This document shows positions 54,221 through 64,000 of a stretch of DNA of 64,000 bases, piece by piece. Both the position numbers and the translations under genes were made by a program. Source of the DNA: Trichobilharzia szidati (taxonomy: Eukaryota; Platyhelminthes; Trematoda; Strigeidida; Schistosomatidae); assembly GCA_944472155.2 (NCBI GenBank), contig OX235272.1, positions 9,408,354 to 9,472,353 on the forward strand, read 5' to 3'. How positions within the stretch are numbered: the first letter of the stretch is position 1; each line of letters opens with the position of its first letter. The notes beneath the pieces are model-generated. The model ran no database searches. It was given only the letters and a program-made list of their open reading frames with translations, and was not told the origin of the DNA.

Positions 54221-55270
54221 ATTATTACTATTGTTTCCTTTAATTCCTAGAAGAATATAGGACTTAAGCTGCACGTCTCCTTTGCATTCGGCGTTCTCCG
54301 CCAACGTTTTCACCTGGTTCCACGTCTGTCCACATGTTTTCATCTCCTCTGCGCATCACCTCCTCCTCTCCTACATGTCACCCTCGCACTGATGACCAAA
54401 TAACTCGCCGCTTCCCTCCCATTCAGATCCTACTGGAGAGCCTAGCGTATGATGTCATTCACTTGATGGTTTGTTGTTTCAGAGTATGGCCACAATCCAA
54501 TCCACCTCCATTTCTTACTGCATATTTTTTGTTGCACAATTGCTTCCTGCTGGGTTGGGTTGGTTCGCTAATTGCTAGAGATCCCTGTTGCTGATCATTT
54601 CTGGCTGGCCACCTGATCTTGAGCGAAGACAGCTGGTGATGAAAGTCTGTAGTTTTTTCGAAGTGCCCTTCGTGACGCGCCAAGTTACTCAACCATATAC
54701 AGTAGCACTGACTTCATATTGGAGTTGAAAATCCAAGCGTTATTTTTCATGTCGAGGTTTGTTGATCTCCACACAGAATTGAGAGTAATGAAAGCTTACC
54801 TTGCTTTCCCGATCGTCACTTTGATGATATTCTCATCAGTTCCTTTTGACTGTAGTTGAAACGATGCTTCCCAGGTCGGTGGGTAGTTAAAGGAGGTTGC
54901 TTCTTTCAGATTCCCCCCATTTATGTTGTAGTTGCTGTTGGCCAGGAATCTTCATCACCTCTGTTTTCTCTATGTTCACCTGAAGTCCTCTCTTCTCAGG
55001 ATGCTTCTTCTGTCAACATGATGTTTTTCACTTGCATATCTTCCAGTTTGTGGGAAATCAGACATATATCATCGGCGAAATCCAGATCCTCCAAGTCCAT
55101 TTTGTGTGGATCCATTTTATGCCTGTTTCCTCATTGCCCACTGTGTGTCTGTCATATTATCCAGTCTACCGCAATCAGGAAAATCACTGGTGATAGTAGG
55201 CAGCCAGCCAGCCTTGTCTTACTCCTGTCTTCACTTCGAAGGATTCCGTGAGTTTCCTGTAGTGGATTCC
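54221..55270 (-). mobile_element. RTE-A LINE fragment
   Basis: Minus strand, from the RT palm (IHYRKLTESFEV, about 55235-55270) through the catalytic EDLDFADDICLISHK (55035-55090, both Asp kept), the TEVMKIPGQ block (54945-54985), YLGSIVSTT and the C-terminus, to the A-type 3' end with a short AAT tail. The frame is broken repeatedly. Confidence 0.85.
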
Positions 55271-55387
55271 ATCGGACCATTCGAAAGGGATTCGACTCCA
55301 CCTTTTACACATAGGCAAAGAAGCTATGGGAATTAATTCGAGAGAACATTCCTAGTCTTTGCATACAACAAAAGAAATTGGTTCCAC
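55271..55387 (+). mobile_element. PLE C-terminal remnant
   Basis: ATTCGAGAGAACATTCCTAGTC..ACAAAAGAAATTGGTTCC (55337-55384) matches 52797-52845 of the PLE copy, where it encodes the NPSLCAQKKFV end. Confidence 0.6.
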
Positions 55388-55603
55388 TGTGGTGAGAGCT
55401 GTCTGGTAGCCAAAATTGTAAACAACGATTTACGTCAATGTTTATGTCCCGAATTGGGGTCAGGGGAGAAAATAAGAACAAAGCCTTACCCTGAGGAACT
55501 CAACAATCGATCACCGGACTGTCTAAGAAACGGCAGCAAGGAGGTGGCAGAATAACCTTCAACAGGAAAACAACCAGTCAGAAGACGTTTATTGAATTGT
55601 CTA
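55388..55603 (+). mobile_element. LTR family L2, 3'-truncated
   Basis: It starts TGTGGTGAGAGCTG like the complete LTR at 56166 and aligns to GACGTTTATTGAATTG, after which PLE 3' UTR follows. It lies inside a PLE and lost its last roughly 120 bases. Confidence 0.7.
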
Positions 55604-55789
55604 CATATGCACGCGTTTTACTACGTTCGTTATTCTGATCGCCACATGCATAAACTTTATTATCATCATTATTTTTGTTATCATTATAATCATCGTTATT
55701 ACTGTCATTCGAAATAATTAACACATTATTATTATTGTTATTATAAGAGGTAGAATAAAATGTTGATGATATTAATTCTAATCATAATA
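55604..55789 (+). mobile_element. PLE 3' UTR
   Basis: TGTCTACATATGCACGCGTTTTACTACGTTCG is the reverse complement of 51325-51360. ATT/ATC repeats follow. Confidence 0.7.
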
Positions 55790-56165
55790 ATAAGTAAAAT
55801 GTATCAGCATGGTAGATTCAGAGTGACGATCATTTTATTTTGTACACAGAAAACCTGGTTTATTAACTAGAATTGTACAAGCCTCCTCTGGAACAATTGC
55901 AGGCATTTTCCTGTTGCTCCATTTGCTGACTGACAACATTAAAATGACTTGACAGAGTGTCAGTATCAAGTCTGTAGTCCACAAGGTGCTTATTTTTGAT
56001 TGGACACTAGTCACCTATGTATTTAATTCCACAAAAACACACTCGAATCAACCTTTATTAACAAACCAAGTTTGTTGCTTGTTTTGAATCCGTATCGGAG
56101 AGATAATTCTTAAACAAGCGCATTATAAATCAGTTTGAACGTTATGCAAATTATGTAACACACTT
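55790..56165. other. Spacer, no recognised feature
   Basis: A mixed AT-rich stretch. Nothing was identified. Confidence 0.4.
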
Positions 56166-56500
56166 TGTGGTGAGAGCTGGCTGCCAGCAAGCGAAAATTG
56201 TAGACAGCAGTTCACGTCAATGCTACGTCCCGAATCGTGGTCATGAGAAATAAAAAGATAACAAAGCTTAACCCTGAGGAACTCACCAACCAATCACAGC
56301 AGACTTAGCGTATGCAAATAAGATATGTACGGCTCAACTTTCTGAGAAACGGTCACAAGCAGTACAGAATAACTTTCAACAGGATAACAACCAATCAGGA
56401 GACGTTACTTCTCCATTGACGATAATGTATATATATATATATATAACTTGATTTTCTCAATAAACGATCTGTTGCCTGGACCTTGTCGTCTGTCGTTACA
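56166..56500 (+). mobile_element. Solo LTR, family L2, with 4-bp TSD
   Basis: This 335-bp block starts TGTGGTGAGAG and ends GTCGTTACA. ACTT lies directly on both sides (56162-56165 and 56501-56504). An AATAAA signal occurs near the 3' end (56459-56464) and a (TA)n run at 56429-56444. No gag-pol lies beside it. The length and 4-bp duplication fit a Gypsy-type LTR such as those of schistosomes, by inference. The truncated relative is at 55388. Confidence 0.75.
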
Positions 56501-56504
56501 ACTT

Positions 56505-57009
56505 AACAAGATTATTTGAATAGAGAAACCGGGAAAATGATATATAGACCTAACAAGCTACATGTTCATCTCACATGTCTGTTTGCACTTCTCTTACCTC
56601 ACATTTATTGATTTATGACCTGATTTTCTCTTGCGTTATTTATGACCTTTGAAATCCTATCGGTTGTTCACTGTCGTAATTTGTCAATGACATTAATGCT
56701 TCTCAAGGTCATTTTAAACACACAAATATATACGCCATCGCCGTCAACTTATTTGAGACTGTTGTCTTCAGGCAGAAAAAGCTCTTTTTTTACCAGCCAA
56801 CGTCAGGTCTTTCCTTCTGTCTTCGCGGTCCGGTGTTGTTGTTGTTGGAGTGAGATTAGGACAGATCAGCCAGCGCATTAAAGTTAGTATTCGCTCAAAG
56901 TCAGTCTACAAGGTTGTATAGTTACGGTCATAACAGGAAAGCATGTTTTCTGTACTACTACTTCTAAAGACAAAAAAGAAAAAAATCTTTACCTCTTGTA
57001 AGACAGCTT
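56505..57009. other. Spacer, no recognised feature
   Basis: A short TTG-rich patch at 56834-56848. The 79-codon frame at 56642-56881 is not recognisable. Confidence 0.4.
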
Positions 57010-57181
57010 TTAAGGTATCCATCTGCCTGTTGAAGAATCCAAGAGCAAGATGAAAATCGTGTATAAGAAACCATGTGCAAGTAGAGCTGTAAGATGAACA
57101 CCAACTCCGCCTAATTCATAGGATAATTCATTTTTAGTCCAGTACGCACAAAACGGATCACATGTCTCTGTAGTTAAGTAG
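57010..57181 (-). CDS. Possible exon of an ABCA-type transporter
   Basis: The minus-strand frame reads YLTTETCDPFCAYWTKNELS, then YELGGVGVHLTALLAHGFL and YTIFILLLDSS. ABCA transporters (ABCA3-like) have, at the last helix of the second membrane domain, an order SxPGVGxF..S.AASG..YL.LLFLIE, which this resembles: the GVG, the small-residue helix and the Leu/Ile-rich end. A pyrimidine tract ending TTAAG (57182-57205 on the minus strand) gives a good acceptor at the start. The frame ends at TAA (57012-57010) with no good donor before it, so it may be a decayed or orphan exon. No other exon of such a gene was seen. Confidence 0.3.
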
Positions 57182-57439
57182 CTTAAGGGGGGGAAGTCAA
57201 AAAAAACAAGAGTTATGAAAATAAAAGGATAACAAGTAAATGGATTGTCTTTCGTTGAATTTTCCCAGTAGCTACAGAAATACACCTTGAGCAAATTAGA
57301 CATTCACTAAAAGACAAAACTGACTAGACGTTTTAGTCTTGGTAAATTCATTTTGACAATACGCAGAAAATCAATAAATAGCAACCTCTGTGTGGTAGTA
57401 AAACAAGATTAAATTGCACATTTTAACAGTATCGATCTT

Positions 57440-57560
57440 GGAGTGATTCGGTGGATGGTAGTAACTGGCAATGGAATCCAGGATGCGTATTTCATCCTAC
57501 TCTGGACTCGTCATCGTCTGCTTTCTATCTCCCGTGTGAATTGTTAGGCAGTGTTACGCA
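57440..57560 (-). mobile_element. Sm-alpha-type SINE, hammerhead part
   Basis: Minus strand: core ATGACGA (C3 to A), stem II GTCC/GGAT, GAAA, ATC as cleavage triplet, and the stem I 3' strand CTGGATTCC (57472-57520). The tRNA-like head is missing or unreadable. Confidence 0.65.
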
Positions 57561-57626
57561 AGCATGAGTTTCATCCATTTGAGATGAAGCTTTTATTCCG
57601 CTTGATTCGAGTCAAATGTCAGTGAA

Positions 57627-58742
57627 GGTAAACCAATGAAGTAATTTGGAAACTACTCAAGTACTACGGCGTACCCCAAATATTCATCAACCTTATTCAA
57701 CAGCTGTACGACAAGTTATCTACAACGGAAAACTCAGCGAAGCGTTTGGAGTAAACACAGGAGTCAGACAAGGGTGCTAATTATCACCAATGATATTGTT
57801 AATTGTGGTGGACTGGATTATGCGTCGTCAGACAGTGGGAAACGAGAAGACAGGGATATCCTGGACCGACGTGAAGAACCTAGAAGACCTGGATTTCGCG
57901 CGTGGATGATTTATGTTTGGTGTCACACAAAATCGAAGACTTTCAAGCGAAAACCGACAAACTGGTCAAAGAAGCAGCCAGAGAAGACAGGACTCCAGGT
58001 GAACAAAGACAAGATGGAGGTTATGAAAATAACCAACCAACAACAACAACAGAAGCAGCAACATCCAGCGCCAATCACCATCAACGGGAGAGATTTGAAA
58101 GAGGTTACTTCATTCACTTATCTAGGGAGTATTGTCTCAACTACAGGCAGGAGGAACGGACGAGGATGTCAAATCGAGCGAGAATCGGGAAGGCGAGAAA
58201 CACATTCATCAACCTGAAACCAATCTGGAAATCTTCGTCACTCAACCCAGCATCAACAACAAAATTCGGATTTTCAATACAAACGTCAAGTCAGTCAGTT
58301 CTTCTATACGGATCAGAAACTTGGCGGGTCACAAAGAATATTTCCAACAGCCTGTTGCAGACCTTTATCAACAGCTGTCTTCGTTCCATACTGAAGATCA
58401 GATGGCCGGAAAGAACAAGAACCAACAAGAAACTATGGGAACAAACAAAACAAGAACCAATCGCCCAACAAATATGCAGGAGAAAGTGGAGATGGATTGG
58501 ACACTCGCTGAGGAGACCGTTGGGTGACATCGCGCGTCAGGCCAACGCTCGAGTGGAACCCGAAATGGAAGCGGCGGCGAGTGGGACGTCCAAGAGTGAC
58601 ATGGAGGAGATCGTGTGAAGAAGAGTTGAAACAGTATGGACTAAGATGGATGCAAGTGAAAAGTACAGCAGAAGACAGAAGCAAGTGGAGACGTGTAGTT
58701 GAAGCCCTGTGTTCCACTAGGAACCCAAGGGAACAATAAATA
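57627..58742 (+). mobile_element. RTE-B LINE, 1.1 kb, recent
   Basis: It starts at VIWKLLKYYGVP (57632-57670), then RQVIYNGKLSEAFGVNTGVRQGC (57709-57777), VVDWIM, and the catalytic region with four extra bases. It continues with the long Gln linker, PITINGRDLKEVTSFTYLGSIVSTTG (58069-58150), LLYGSETWRVTKNISN (58298-58350), NSCLRSILKIRWPE, QQICRRKWRWIGHSLRRPLGD (58468-58535), and RRVGRPRVTWRRS with the ALCSTRNPREQ end (58570-58736). The C-terminal half is nearly clean. Only the palm lesions and 5' truncation kill it. Confidence 0.9.
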
Positions 58743-59132
58743 ATAATAGTAATTCATAGGTTTCATGCTTAACATTTTGTCAATCGCATAGAACACGGGC
58801 TGGCCAAATATGAGATCGTTGAGTTTCCATACTTTGCAGTACGAACATTTAATCTATTGTACTGATTTCTGGTTCTGTCAGATAAAATACAGCAAGGCAG
58901 GAAGAGTTGAGAATAGAGGGGTTGGGTATTGAGGGTAAAAGAATATGCATTTAGACCATTTCTCGCATGAGTTGTTCAGATGTCTGTCAAATAATGTGGT
59001 GACAAGGTGACTGAGTTATACAGTAATCGCCCTACTGACAATCTTCAATACCATTCTTCTCAATATGTTATAGTCCTTTCTCAATAGCCCAGGAACGACT
59101 AAGGGTGTGGAGGAGTAAAGTACAGTAGGTAA
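58743..59132. other. Spacer, no recognised feature
   Basis: AT-rich. Nothing was identified. Confidence 0.4.
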
Positions 59133-59144
59133 GATACACGAGTT

Positions 59145-59921
59145 GTTATTATTGTTTACTTTAGTTTCTAGAGGAACATAGAGCTTCAACTGCACGTCTC
59201 CACTGCTTTCGGTTCTCCGCTAACGTTTTCACCTTTCCACGTCTGCCTACATGCTTTTCTCCTCTTTGCAACACCTCCTCCTCCCTTCCTCCTCCATGTT
59301 ACCCTCGAGCACTGACGACCAACTAACTCGCCGCTTCCCATTCAGATTCCACTCGACAGAGAGCCTGGTGTATGATGTCACTACTCACTTGATGGTTTGT
59401 TTTCTCACAGTATGGCCACAATCCAATCCACCTCCATTTTTTCCTGCTGGGTTAGGTTGGTTCGTTCATTGTCAGAGATCCCTGTTGCTGATCTTCTCTG
59501 GCCAGCCATCTGATCTTGAGAGGAGTATTGAGCGAAAACAGCTGTTGATGAAGGTCTGCAGTTTGTTCAAAGCACCCTTCGTGACACCGCACGGTGCCAA
59601 GTCTCTGATCCCTATGGTAGCAATGATTTCACATTGGAGTTGAAGTAAATCCGGATTTCATTTTTCATGCTGACTGCTGTTGATCTCTACACAGACTTGA
59701 GAATAATGAAGGCTTGTCTTGCTTTTCCGATCCTCGTTTTGATGATATCCTCATCAGTTCTGTCCGCCTGTAGTTGAAGGGATGCTTCCCAGGTAGGTGG
59801 GTAGGTAGGTGAAGTAGGTTGTTTCCAGCAAATTTCTCCCATTTATGCTGATCGTTGTTGCTGTTGGCCAGGAACCTTCATCACATCTGTGTTCTCTATG
59901 TTTCCCTGAAGTTCAATCTTT
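59145..59921 (-). mobile_element. RTE-A LINE fragment with TSD
   Basis: Minus strand from about the TEVMKVPGQ block (59870-59915) through the INGR, YLGS and TG blocks to the Trp-rich C-terminus and A-type 3' end. GATACACGAGTT (59133-59144) and GATACACCAGTT (59922-59933) are a 12-bp duplication with one mismatch. Confidence 0.85.
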
Positions 59922-59933
59922 GATACACCAGTT

Positions 59934-60529
59934 AATAAATTGTAAAAGTAGAGGTTCAGTGATTACAGATTGTTTTAGTTTCCTAATGTAGTAGCTTAGA
60001 CGGAACATTTTCTTGGAGATCGACGAAATATGAGATGAAGGACCAAGTAACGTCAGAGGATAGAACTATACTAAAGTATTTTGTGTTAGACCTACTGTTG
60101 TCTATTACAGTCCCCTCTCTATGCTACAAGCATTGTGTATACCAACTAGCAGTAGTTGTAGGTCACGTTTATTTCTCAAGGGAGAAGTCAATAGTCTGGC
60201 ATTTGGAGGCATTTAAAGTAAAACCACTTATCTTAGAACACTGGCTGATATCCGACAAAAAGCTATTAAGCAACAACTGCTCATCTTGGTGGACTATCCT
60301 TCAAGAAGAGAAATGTACACAGCTTAAGATGTTGCTAAGTATATCAGCACTTATCGATGGATGGTGACATCGAAACGTCACAACAAACTATAAAGCAGCT
60401 TATATGACTATGGGTGGACGAGTAGATTTAGAGCATTGAGGTCTGCACAGACAGACTAATGATTTCAATTAGTGATTACTGATAATCCTGACAAAATAAA
60501 CCGATTTGGTTCCTTTCTAATTTTAAAAT
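59934..60529. other. Spacer, no recognised feature
   Basis: A 110-codon plus open frame (60035-60367) has no recognised domain. It could be chance or a decayed element. Confidence 0.35.
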
Positions 60530-61420
60530 TTCAAAAATACCTCCGAAGAAGGCACGAAGAAAATCGCCCCACTATGTATAAAAGGCATTTCAGAAATTAC
60601 TGCAGCACTCTTAAAACCTTTAGGAATTGATGTCACATAAAAACCAACAAAATCACTTCACCCAACCAGCTCTGTGTCAACCAAAAGACTCAACAGAAAA
60701 AGAAGACAAAATCAACATCGTCTACAGAATAAATAGCAACGATTGAGAGAAACACAACTTTGGTCGAAGTGGACGCCCTCTACGTCTCCGCATCCATGGA
60801 CACAAACTAGCCGTCAAAAGACATGACATCCACTCACTTACTCATATCGCCTCACTGCAAACAGACAACCACGGGCATCAATTCGACTGATGCAACTAGC
60901 ATTAAAATATAAGACAGAGGAAACAACACCAAGAACGCTAGTGAGTTTTCGGAAGCCTGAGATTTCCGTGAGAATCGGTTATTAACAGGCACGTTAACAT
61001 TGATAAAATTTACCGATCGATAAGCAGGAAATCTCAAACACACACAAAGTGTCAAACTTAAGGTCAAGGGAACAATCAGTACCAATACAAGTAGACTAGA
61101 TGGTGTGATGACAGAAAAGAATAACCGATCACACCCAGCGTCACCGGGAGAGATGATCGTAGAGAAATTCAAGAGCTCACTTCAAAGCGGATTCAAGTGT
61201 ATGCATTGAAGATATTGCCTAGTAGAACAACGAAATGTGATCTCAATGATTTTAGTTTCGAGAGGAGGCAGTGATATATTTTTCCTTCTAACTGGGCAAC
61301 GTGCCATTTCTCAATTCGATTCTCGGTGCTACATGCTAATCTGTCGAGGTATCTAGTCAAAGAGAAAGAGAATAGAGGTGGTCTTTTTCTGTATTTCGTT
61401 TTTTGTCTCAGTTGAATCTC
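60530..61420 (+). mobile_element. GIY-YIG element of another lineage, degenerate
   Basis: Plus-strand reading gives IVYRINSND (60717-60743), then after a stop EKHNFGRSGRPLRLRIHGHKLAVKRHDIHS (60747-60836), a GIY-YIG start of the YxVGQSGRxLRxRIxEHK type. NHGHQFD follows (60873-60893), and a reading EFSEA..IN.HINIDKIYR follows that (60942-61010). This motif set differs from the CTCGSKYIGRT type of the other PLEs here. The region 61195-61420 continues it (KILPSRTTKCDLNDFSFERRQ, then IFPSNWATCHFSIRFSVL). All frames are broken. Confidence 0.6.
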
Positions 61421-63108
61421 ACAGGCTACACTTATGATGAGGTGTTGAGCAAAACGTAGTCTCACTAAAGTTTCATGTTTCAGTTATGGTCAATTTCGGT
61501 TATTTCATGGTAATTGATAGGGATTTTGGTTATTTCACAGTAACTGTTTAGGACTGTTGAATAATGTTTTGTTAAACACGCTCTCTGCACACAAATTCTC
61601 TCCTCAACCCCGCGAACAAAATTCATTATCAATAATACATAACTCCAGTTCTCTTCTCTTCTCTCACGTGAATTTGTCACCTTCATGTGATTGGTGGAGT
61701 GAATGTCATTCCGGGACCCGTTCTCTCCGGTCATCATGCTCTAACGCAGTGCAAAAATCACCCATTCCAAATCACACTCTAATAGCCAGCCTGCATTATC
61801 CCTCTTCATGTTTCCTACAAAATCCACGGAACAATGCGATAATCATGTGGAAATCCGAGTCAGTGCAGATAACGACGCAATGACATAATTCAAGAATGAA
61901 GAAAACTTAAAATAGATCAAGTCAGACGTGTTCTGATGAATAGGAAGAAATAAGGTGACCCACTGACTGAAGCTTCACTTCAATTGTAAGCACACTGTTC
62001 TCGGCAGCTGGATGCAACCTGATGCAATCATGAAATGTATGAAACAGCTCGGTCAGTGTGTCTTCATCAAAATAAATTTAAGCTGAATAACCGATTCATT
62101 GTTTTGTGAGTAGAATTTCACGAGGTGGTTGATGATTACATGTCATTTAGACGAACAGGAAAACGACAGATAACAAACGTATGAGTCATACGAACTGTTG
62201 ATTTTATAAATGGTGTGTGTTCTAAATAGGTTTAATTCGGCCTTGTTTTCAAATCAATAAACATTTAAGAAATGTGAGTTCTGTTCACTAAGATATTCCC
62301 CAGTTCGCTATTGGATATTTTTCGATTCAATCTGACCATGTCATCTGAGTTGTAATCATTAAGAAAATAATTATAATTAGGTTATCAGTTTACAATGAAT
62401 CATTTTTTCAAAAGTCGACAATGGAGGAGGTGCTGATATTCTGTCTGTATTGCTTGTACATATGCATTAAAATTCTTATGTTCATCGTGGAGCTACTTCT
62501 TCAATTGATGAACTTGATTGAATACGGAATTCTGATGATCAGGTGAGTGAATCTAATGTGATATTACTTACCCTAATCAATTCATTCACATAGAAACGAC
62601 TGATTCAACTGACTTGATTCACCTCTACGTTGTGTGAATTAGTCGGAAAGAACGCCTACTACTTACGTGTTCCATGTACAATGATGTTATTTCTTTTGTT
62701 GGAAATAATAAACAGTTGTGTTGCATACTTGAGTGTTTTTGAAAGTAGTCTCATCGGGTTCACAAAGTTAAGATTTTCGTTTCTGTGTTATTTGTGCATG
62801 CGTTATGTATTCGCAATCCGCTTCTCTTCACGCGATTTAGTATTTGTAAATGCGTTATTGTGTCAGCTGGTATTCGTTCCATGTGTTTTGTTGATTAGTA
62901 AATTTTTGTTTTTTATTGTATTAAGAATGCTGTAGGTGTATAGTTTAGTAGAGCACGAGTGAGATGAGCATCTATTTGAAATGTGGGCATATTTCTTCCC
63001 TCAATCCATTCGGTTTCTAAACGTTTGAATGGGGATTTTTTCTATAGTCAAAATGTTAGTTAGCGAAAATTGCATGGACACCTGTAGAAATTTAAGAACT
63101 ACGACTTT
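61421..63108. other. Spacer, no recognised feature
   Basis: A plus-strand hydrophobic frame of 101 codons (62630-62935) stands out but matches nothing I know and has no clear splice context. Confidence 0.35.
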
Positions 63109-63133
63109 ACGCACGCACGCACGCACACACGCA
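63109..63133. repeat. (ACGC)n / (AC)n microsatellite
   Basis: An ACGC-type run. Confidence 0.8.
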
Positions 63134-63599
63134 CAAATACCCTTGTACGAATAAGCTGTTGCAGTATAATTGTGTACACATCAGTTTTGCTGACTGAATA
63201 ATCACGGAATATACACATTTGATCATAGGGAATAAAAAGACAGTTGCAGCGAAGAAAATTTTCTTTTCGACGAAGTCAGCATCAACTAGGCTGTACATTC
63301 GTGTATTTATATCAAACGGATGGGAAAGTTCCAGAATAATTTCTGGTTATGGGTCAAGTTAATAAAAATTACTATTACGAATTAGAATGCCATAATAAAC
63401 AGGGGGATGGGTAAGACTCAAACAAAGTAGCATAATGACTAAGAAGATTGACATTGTGCAATTGGGGGTTAGAAATGTAAAAATAAACAAAATATACAGG
63501 ATGTTTGGATATGAAAACATGGTAGTGTAAACAGGGATTAAGAAAACTTGAAATAACATGAATAAACAGGAAGTTTAGATAAGAAAGGTGATGGGATGG
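63134..63599. other. AT-rich region, probable PLE 3' flank
   Basis: It lies 3' of the minus-strand PLE that ends at about 63630. No similarity was seen to the other PLE 3' UTRs. Confidence 0.35.
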
Positions 63600-63624
63600 T
63601 CATTATTAAAAAATATACCTGTTT

Positions 63625-64000
63625 ATGATGACCATGGCAGGGACAGGGGTTGGGCGTATTTCTTTTGGATACAAAGAATGGGTTTGAGATTTTGGATAGC
63701 TAACGCCTCAGCTATGCCCAGATGTCTTGATTTCACTCCCTTTGATAGGTTTGATTGAATCTTGTATATTACTTTGAAGGATTTTTCGAAAGGCGATGAA
63801 TGTCCTGAGTTGACCAGATGTTCTGTCACTGAATTGTATGCACGTTTTTGGTCTCCTTTTACTAGCCAGGCTGGATAGTGTTCACGAGCGCGTTTTTTTT
63901 AAGTCGGCGCATGGTACGGCCGATGTACTCAGCTCCACAAGAGCAAGTGAACGGGTATATGCACGTTGAGTTGGCCCAATGCGACAGCTTGTCTTTCACG
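63625..64000 (-). mobile_element. PLE GIY-YIG endonuclease, runs off the window
   Basis: Minus strand: WANSTCIYPFTCSCGAEYIGRTMRRL (about 63905-63985), with the CxC pair, Tyr, YIG and first Arg of the GIY-YIG domain. It continues in another frame as REHYPAWLVKGDQKRAYNS, VTEHLVNSGHS, and FKVIYKIQSN..GIAEALAIQNLKPILCIQKKY..PLSLPW (63829-63640). The frames meet in an 8-base homopolymer (63893-63900), so one slip separates this from an open endonuclease. The RT part lies outside the window. Confidence 0.85.

Noticed and set aside
62630..62935. Hydrophobic 101-codon frame as a membrane protein gene
   Set aside because: AT-rich DNA easily yields Phe/Leu-rich frames. There is no recognised motif, signal or splice context.
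1..64000. CRISPR array, bacterial operons, rRNA
   Set aside because: No regularly spaced repeats, no ribosome-binding-site-led long frames and no rRNA-like blocks. The content is that of a metazoan repeat-rich region.

Overview
This window looks like intergenic or heterochromatin-like DNA from a blood fluke (family Schistosomatidae, most likely genus Schistosoma). The base composition is AT-rich, no long host gene is visible, and there are many microsatellites. The repeat set is the one expected there: Sm-alpha-type tRNA-derived SINEs carrying a hammerhead ribozyme, many 5'-truncated RTE-clade (SR2-like) LINE copies, and Penelope-like elements (PLEs) with a GIY-YIG endonuclease. The species call is an inference from these families, not from a marker gene.

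Layout: 0.7-2.2 kb is a tandem dimer of a 400-bp hammerhead repeat (called family A here) followed by an inverted pair of another hammerhead repeat (family T). From 2.8 to 11.7 kb there are RTE copies of two subfamilies: RTE-A (3' end near AGGAATTAAAGGAAACAATAA) and RTE-B (3' end near GGAACCCAAGGGAATAATAA). They are mixed with SINEs and a PLE tail that an RTE has interrupted. At 11.7-13.2 kb lies a microsatellite-rich spacer. At 13.2-14.6 kb an RTE-A sits inside an Sm-alpha SINE with a readable target-site duplication (TSD). The 15.4-17.3 kb stretch holds two PLE pieces head to head. From 18 to 25 kb come SINEs and AT-rich spacer, and from 25.4 to 30.6 kb a pile of RTEs, one of them broken first by a solo LTR and also by a PLE. 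The 31.2-34.7 kb stretch is an RTE cluster that contains a 584-bp insertion beginning with an HDV-like ribozyme fold. From 35.7 to 40.5 kb come PLEs (the best coding remnant of the window is at 38946-39735, minus), a second solo LTR and family A repeats. From 41 to 50.5 kb come family T with a complete hammerhead, an inverted pair of family G SINEs, RTEs and a PLE RT. From 51.2 to 58.8 kb come PLE, two closely related RTE-B copies and a second LTR family. The last 5 kb hold a decayed GIY-YIG element of another lineage and the end of a PLE.

How the parts work together: the RTE LINE would supply reverse transcriptase. Family G SINEs carry a tRNA-like head and a 3' tail that matches the RTE 3' end, so they look like RTE parasites. 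Families A, T and Sm-alpha all combine an internal tRNA-like (Pol III A/B box) promoter with a minimal type-I hammerhead just downstream. A and T each keep one copy in which every core residue and all stems can be read as intact. The RTE-like 5' end at 33740 can be folded as an HDV-like nested double pseudoknot with a CTAA catalytic strand. The window is therefore unusually rich in self-cleaving ribozymes tied to retroelement mobility. Only two stretches (57010-57181 minus, 50847-50958 plus) look at all like host exons, and neither is secure.
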